Shown: piece after piece, positions 61,453-64,000 of the stretch
Layout of the letters: every line of letters starts with the position of its first letter
Numbering within the stretch: the stretch's first letter is position 1
Origin: Delphinus delphis
Lineage: Eukaryota; Chordata; Mammalia; Artiodactyla; Delphinidae
Assembly (NCBI RefSeq): GCF_949987515.2
Contig: NC_082694.2
Span: 70,554,080-70,618,079 of the forward strand
Direction: 5' to 3'
DNA length: 64,000 bases
Notes under the pieces: model-generated
Seen by the model: only the letters and a program-made list of their open reading frames with translations
Databases searched by the model: none
What the model was told of the DNA's origin: nothing
Translations under genes and position numbers: made by a program

Positions 61453-62553
61453 CTAGAGAAATTTCTTTAGCATTTTTTGTAAAGCTGGTTTGGTGGTGTT
61501 GAATTCTCTTAGCTTTTGCTTATCTGAAAAGCTTTTGATTTCTCCGTTGAATCTGAATGAGATCCTTGCTGGGTAGAGAAGTCTTGGTTGTAGGCTTTTC
61601 TCTTTCATCACTTTAAGCATATCCTGCCACTCCCTTCTGGCCTGCAGAGTTTCTGCTGAAAAATCAGCTGATAACCTTATGGGGACTCCTTTATATGTTA
61701 TTTTTTGTTTTTCTCTTGCTGATTTTAATATTTTTTCTTTGAATTTAATTTTTGTTAGTTTGATTAATATGTGTCTTGGTATGTTTTTCCTAGGGTTTAT
61801 CCTGTATGGGACTCTCTGTGCTTCCTGGACTTGGGTGACTATTTCCTTTCCCATGTTAGGGAAGTTTTCCACCATAATCTCTTCAAATGTTTTCTCAGAC
61901 CCTTTCCTTTTCTCTTCGTCTTCTGGGACCCCTGTAATTCGAATGTTCATGCATTTAGTGTTGTCCCATAGGTCTCTAAGATTGTCTTCAGGGGCTTCCC
62001 TGGTGGCGCAGTGGTTGGGAGTCCACCTGCCGATGCAGGGGACACGGGTTCGTGCCCCGGTCCGGGAGGATCCCACATGCTGTGGGGCGGCTGGGCCCAT
62101 GGGCCATGGCCGCTGGGCCTGTGCGTCCAGGGCCTGTGCTCCGCAATCGGAGAGGCCACAGTGGTGAGCGGCCCGCGTACCGCAAAAAAAAAAAAAAAAA
62201 AGATTGTCTTCAATTCTTTTCATTCTTTTTTCTTTATTCTGCTCCTTGGCAGTTATTTCCACCATTTTTTCTTCCAGCTCACTTATTCGTTCTTCTGCCT
62301 CAGTTTTTCTGTTATTGATTCCTTCTGGTGTATTTTTCATTTCAGTTATTTTGTTGTTCATCTCTGTTTGTTTGTTCTTTAGTTCTTCTAGATCTTTGTT
62401 AAACATTTCTTGTATTTTCTCAATCCATGCCTCCATTGTATTTCCAAGATTCTGGATCATCTTTACTATCATTACTCTGAATTCTTTTTCAGGCGGATTG
62501 CCTATTTCCTCTTCATTTATTTGGTCTTGTTGGTTTTTACCCTGCACCTTCAT
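61453..62553 (-). pseudogene. L1-B ORF1 with an in-frame antisense SINE (chimeric ORF)
   Basis: L1 RNA-binding protein ORF1p. The start at 62553 (MKVQGKNQQDQINEEEIG) aligns with L1-A; an upstream in-frame ATG at 62562 would add three residues. The N-terminal part and heptad-rich coiled coil run to RMKRIEDNL. Then 74 codons come from a SINE read antisense (poly-Phe from its A tail, then CGTRAAHHCGLSDCG and CIGRWTPNHCATREAP). ORF1 resumes at EDNLRDLWDN and continues to the RRM-like and C-terminal parts, ending LKKFL. The whole frame has no stop (369 codons from 62562). The insert falls at the coiled-coil/RRM junction, so folding is doubtful. Without it ORF1 would be about 295 codons. Confidence 0.92.
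61991..62199 (+). mobile_element. Whale-type CHR SINE, copy 7, inside L1-B ORF1
   Basis: Head 'ggggcttccctggtggcgca', body through 'gcggcccgcgtaccgc', and a poly-A tail. The exact 13 bp duplication 'aagattgtcttca' is at 61978-61990 and 62200-62212. SINE plus one duplication copy add 222 bases. Confidence 0.95.
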
Positions 62554-62562
62554 ATGTGACAT

Positions 62563-63060
62563 ATTTTTTTGCCATCTCTCTCTTTTTTTTTTTTTTCTTT
62601 ATGAGTGGGATTGTGTTCCTGTCTTACTGGTTGTTTGGCCTGAGGCTTCCAGCAGTGGAGTTTGTAGGCTGTTGGGTAGAGTTGGGTCTTAGTGCTGAAA
62701 TGAGGACATCCATGAGACCTCAGTCTGGTGAATATTACCTGCGGTCTGAGGTTCTCTGTTAGTCCACTGGTTCCGACACGGAGCTCCCACTGCAGGAGCT
62801 TTGGCCTGACCCCCGGCTCGTGAACCAAGATCCCGCAAGCCACATGGGGTGGCAAAAAAAGGAAAGAACAATAACAAAGTGAAAAACAAAATTAGACTAG
62901 GAAACTAACAGATATGTTAGTTTTAAAAATAAAAATATAGATGAATCAACAACCTGAAGGCACAACGGTACCATAATAGCAAAGAAGAGAACGAGGGAAA
63001 AGAGAAAACAAAAAACGGGGAAAAGGCCTTGGCTGTGGAGGGCAAGGCCTGAGCAAGGGC
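62563..63060 (-). promoter_or_regulatory. L1-B 5' region, ORF1-proximal part
   Basis: The minus-strand leader of L1-B. 62608-62700 is shared with the L1-A 5' UTR. An apparent short SINE lies at 62762-62860, then an A-rich segment to about 63020, then GC content rises sharply. A poly-T run at 62585-62596 abuts ORF1. Confidence 0.5.
62762..62860 (+). mobile_element. Diverged short CHR-form SINE within the L1-B 5' region
   Basis: 'gtccactggttccgacacgg', 'gctcccactgcaggagcttt', 'accaagatcccgcaagccac' and a short A tail match, in order, the short SINE form at 51433-51556 and 14139-14262. The B-box segment is poorly kept. No clear target duplication, so it may be an old shared part of this L1 lineage. 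Confidence 0.6.
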
Positions 63061-63099
63061 GAGGTTTGGGTGGTAGGCGGGGCCTATGCTTAGAACCTG

Positions 63100-63850
63100 C
63101 AGGGCTGGAGAAGGCCCTAGGGGCTATGGGGGGTGGGGCTTAGGCTCAAGGAACAGAAGGGGCCCAGGTGTGCCCCCCAACCCTGGTCTCAGAGGGCAGG
63201 GGACCTCACCTGGGAGCCCAGCAGGCTTCCTGGGCTTGAGTGGGTGGGGCAAACACCCTCCTCCTCTCCAGCTCTTCCTGTCCTGGAGGGCCCCTCCCAC
63301 CTGCTTCTCCTGTTCTCCCCTTGACCTTCTTCCTATGCCCCCAGGATCAATGCAGGGGGGGTGGGAGGACCTTGGAGAGCAGAGGACCGTCCTGGGAGCT
63401 CAGCAGGCTCCCCGGGCCTAGTGGGTGGGGCAAACGCCCTCTACTCCTCTCCCCCTCCTCCCAGAGGACCCCTCTCTCCTGCCTCTCCTGATCTCCCCAG
63501 CCTCCCTCCTATGCCTTCAGGACTCACGGGGCCTGGAGGGAGCTTTGGAGAGCAGGGGACCAGCCTGGGAGCTTAGCAGGCTCCCTGGGCCCGAGTGGGC
63601 GGAGCAGTCACCCTCTGCTCCTCTCCTACTCCTCTCGGAGGGCCACTCCTGCCTGCCTCTTCTGATCTCCCCAGCCTCCCTCCTATGTCCCCAGGACCAA
63701 TGTGGCCGGGGTGGGGGTGGGGCCTTGGAGGGCAGGGGACTGGACTGGGAGCTCAGCAGGCCCCCCCAGGCCCAGTGGGCCGGGTGATTGCCCTCTGCTC
63801 CTCCCGGAGGGCCCTTCCCGCCTGCCTCTTCTGATCTCCCTGGCCTCAGG
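63100..63850 (-). repeat. GC-rich tandem array, ~175-180 bp units, putative L1-B promoter monomers
   Basis: About four units. The anchor 'tgggagc(c/t)' recurs at 63211, 63393, 63566 and 63746 (steps 182, 173, 180). The anchor 'cctatg' recurs at 63332, 63508 and 63682 (steps 176, 174). Each unit also holds 'agcaggct(c/t)cc', a 'gtgggtggggc'-like box and 'ctgatctccccagcctccct'. Its place upstream of L1-B ORF1 suggests a monomer-type 5' UTR like that of mouse L1. Overlapping proline/glycine-rich frames on both strands arise from the repeat. Confidence 0.8.
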
Positions 63851-64000
63851 GGCGCTGATCCTGTTTGACCACTACTTCTCCTCCCTACTCTGTTCCCCAA
63901 AGTCCTACCGGTTCACTTGGGGGATCCTCCAGTCTCCTTGGGTGTCAGGGTTTTCCACCAGCAGCCGGCAGGCGCCCTAGTTGTGGGGAGACTCTAACTC

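Larger units (their letters stand above)
57234..64000 (-). mobile_element. Long minus-strand L1 LINE (L1-B), inactive, running to window end
   Basis: A poly-T run (57234-57245) and antisense 3' UTR ('agatctgtattggagtataa') lead into the ORF2 C-terminus, RT and endonuclease, then ORF1 (61453-62553), then the 5' region. The GC-rich tandem units to about 63.85 kb sit where the L1 promoter should be. The 5' end was not identified and may lie beyond 64000. It resembles L1-A over the coding region, but its 5' region is very different. Confidence 0.88.

Noticed and set aside
63086..63980. Overlapping Pro/Gly-rich frames up to 127 codons
   Set aside because: They occur in several frames on both strands because the sequence is a GC-rich tandem repeat lacking stops.
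1..64000. Endogenous retrovirus, CRISPR array or bacterial-type operon
   Set aside because: No retroviral gag, pol or env frame, LTR pair, regularly spaced short repeat array or ribosome-binding-site/ORF series was seen on either strand; all reverse transcriptase matches are of L1 type.

Overview
The window is nuclear DNA from a mammal, most likely a cetacean. The evidence is the repeats. There are many copies of short tRNA-derived SINEs of the CHR type known from whales, hippos and ruminants, including seven copies of a ~200 bp version that I associate with whales. There are also cetartiodactyl-style L1 LINEs, a mariner of the type I know from cattle-lineage genomes, and ancient mammalian MIR, L2, HAL1-like and hAT-type relics. 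I saw no BovB or Bov-tA, which would be expected in a ruminant. No bacterial-style operons, CRISPR arrays, phage or plasmid genes are present. Nearly every open reading frame in the window is a frame inside a repeat.

Layout. 0.2-1.5 kb is an old repeat split by two later insertions. 3-4 kb has two SINEs nested at one target site. 5-9 kb holds LINE relics with two whale-type SINEs. 9-15.5 kb is an AT-rich mosaic of old plus-strand L1/HAL1-like sequence. 15.9-16.5 kb is a 5'-truncated minus-strand L1. Around 19.8 kb is the only candidate cellular coding sequence, a 125 bp exon with good splice signals. 21.7-24.3 kb is an old minus-strand L1. 25.2-26.1 kb has a SINE next to a truncated mariner. 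27.9-33.6 kb is a long minus-strand L1 (L1-A) carrying recognisable but broken ORF1 and ORF2. 34-43 kb mixes MIR, L2, a hAT-type element, a (TG)n tract and old L1. 43-47 kb has four SINEs, one inside an old L1. 47-57 kb is mostly unassigned, probably intronic or intergenic, with scattered MIR, L2 and SINE copies. 57.2 kb to the end is a second long minus-strand L1 (L1-B), apparently reaching its GC-rich 5' region.

How the parts relate. L1-A and L1-B show the normal L1 order read on the minus strand: 5' region, ORF1, ORF2 (endonuclease, reverse transcriptase, Cys-rich C-terminus), 3' UTR. Both ORF2s are broken, so neither is expected to move by itself. The SINEs have A-rich tails and target-site duplications, as expected for elements mobilised by L1. 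The most unusual object is L1-B ORF1: an antisense SINE is inserted with a 13 bp duplication, adding exactly 222 bases, and the reading frame stays open. A second point of interest is the GC-rich array of ~175-180 bp units at the L1-B 5' end.

I found no convincing new multi-gene system. If a host gene covers this window, only one exon of it was detected and I could not name it. Repeat family names are from memory and boundaries of old repeats are approximate.
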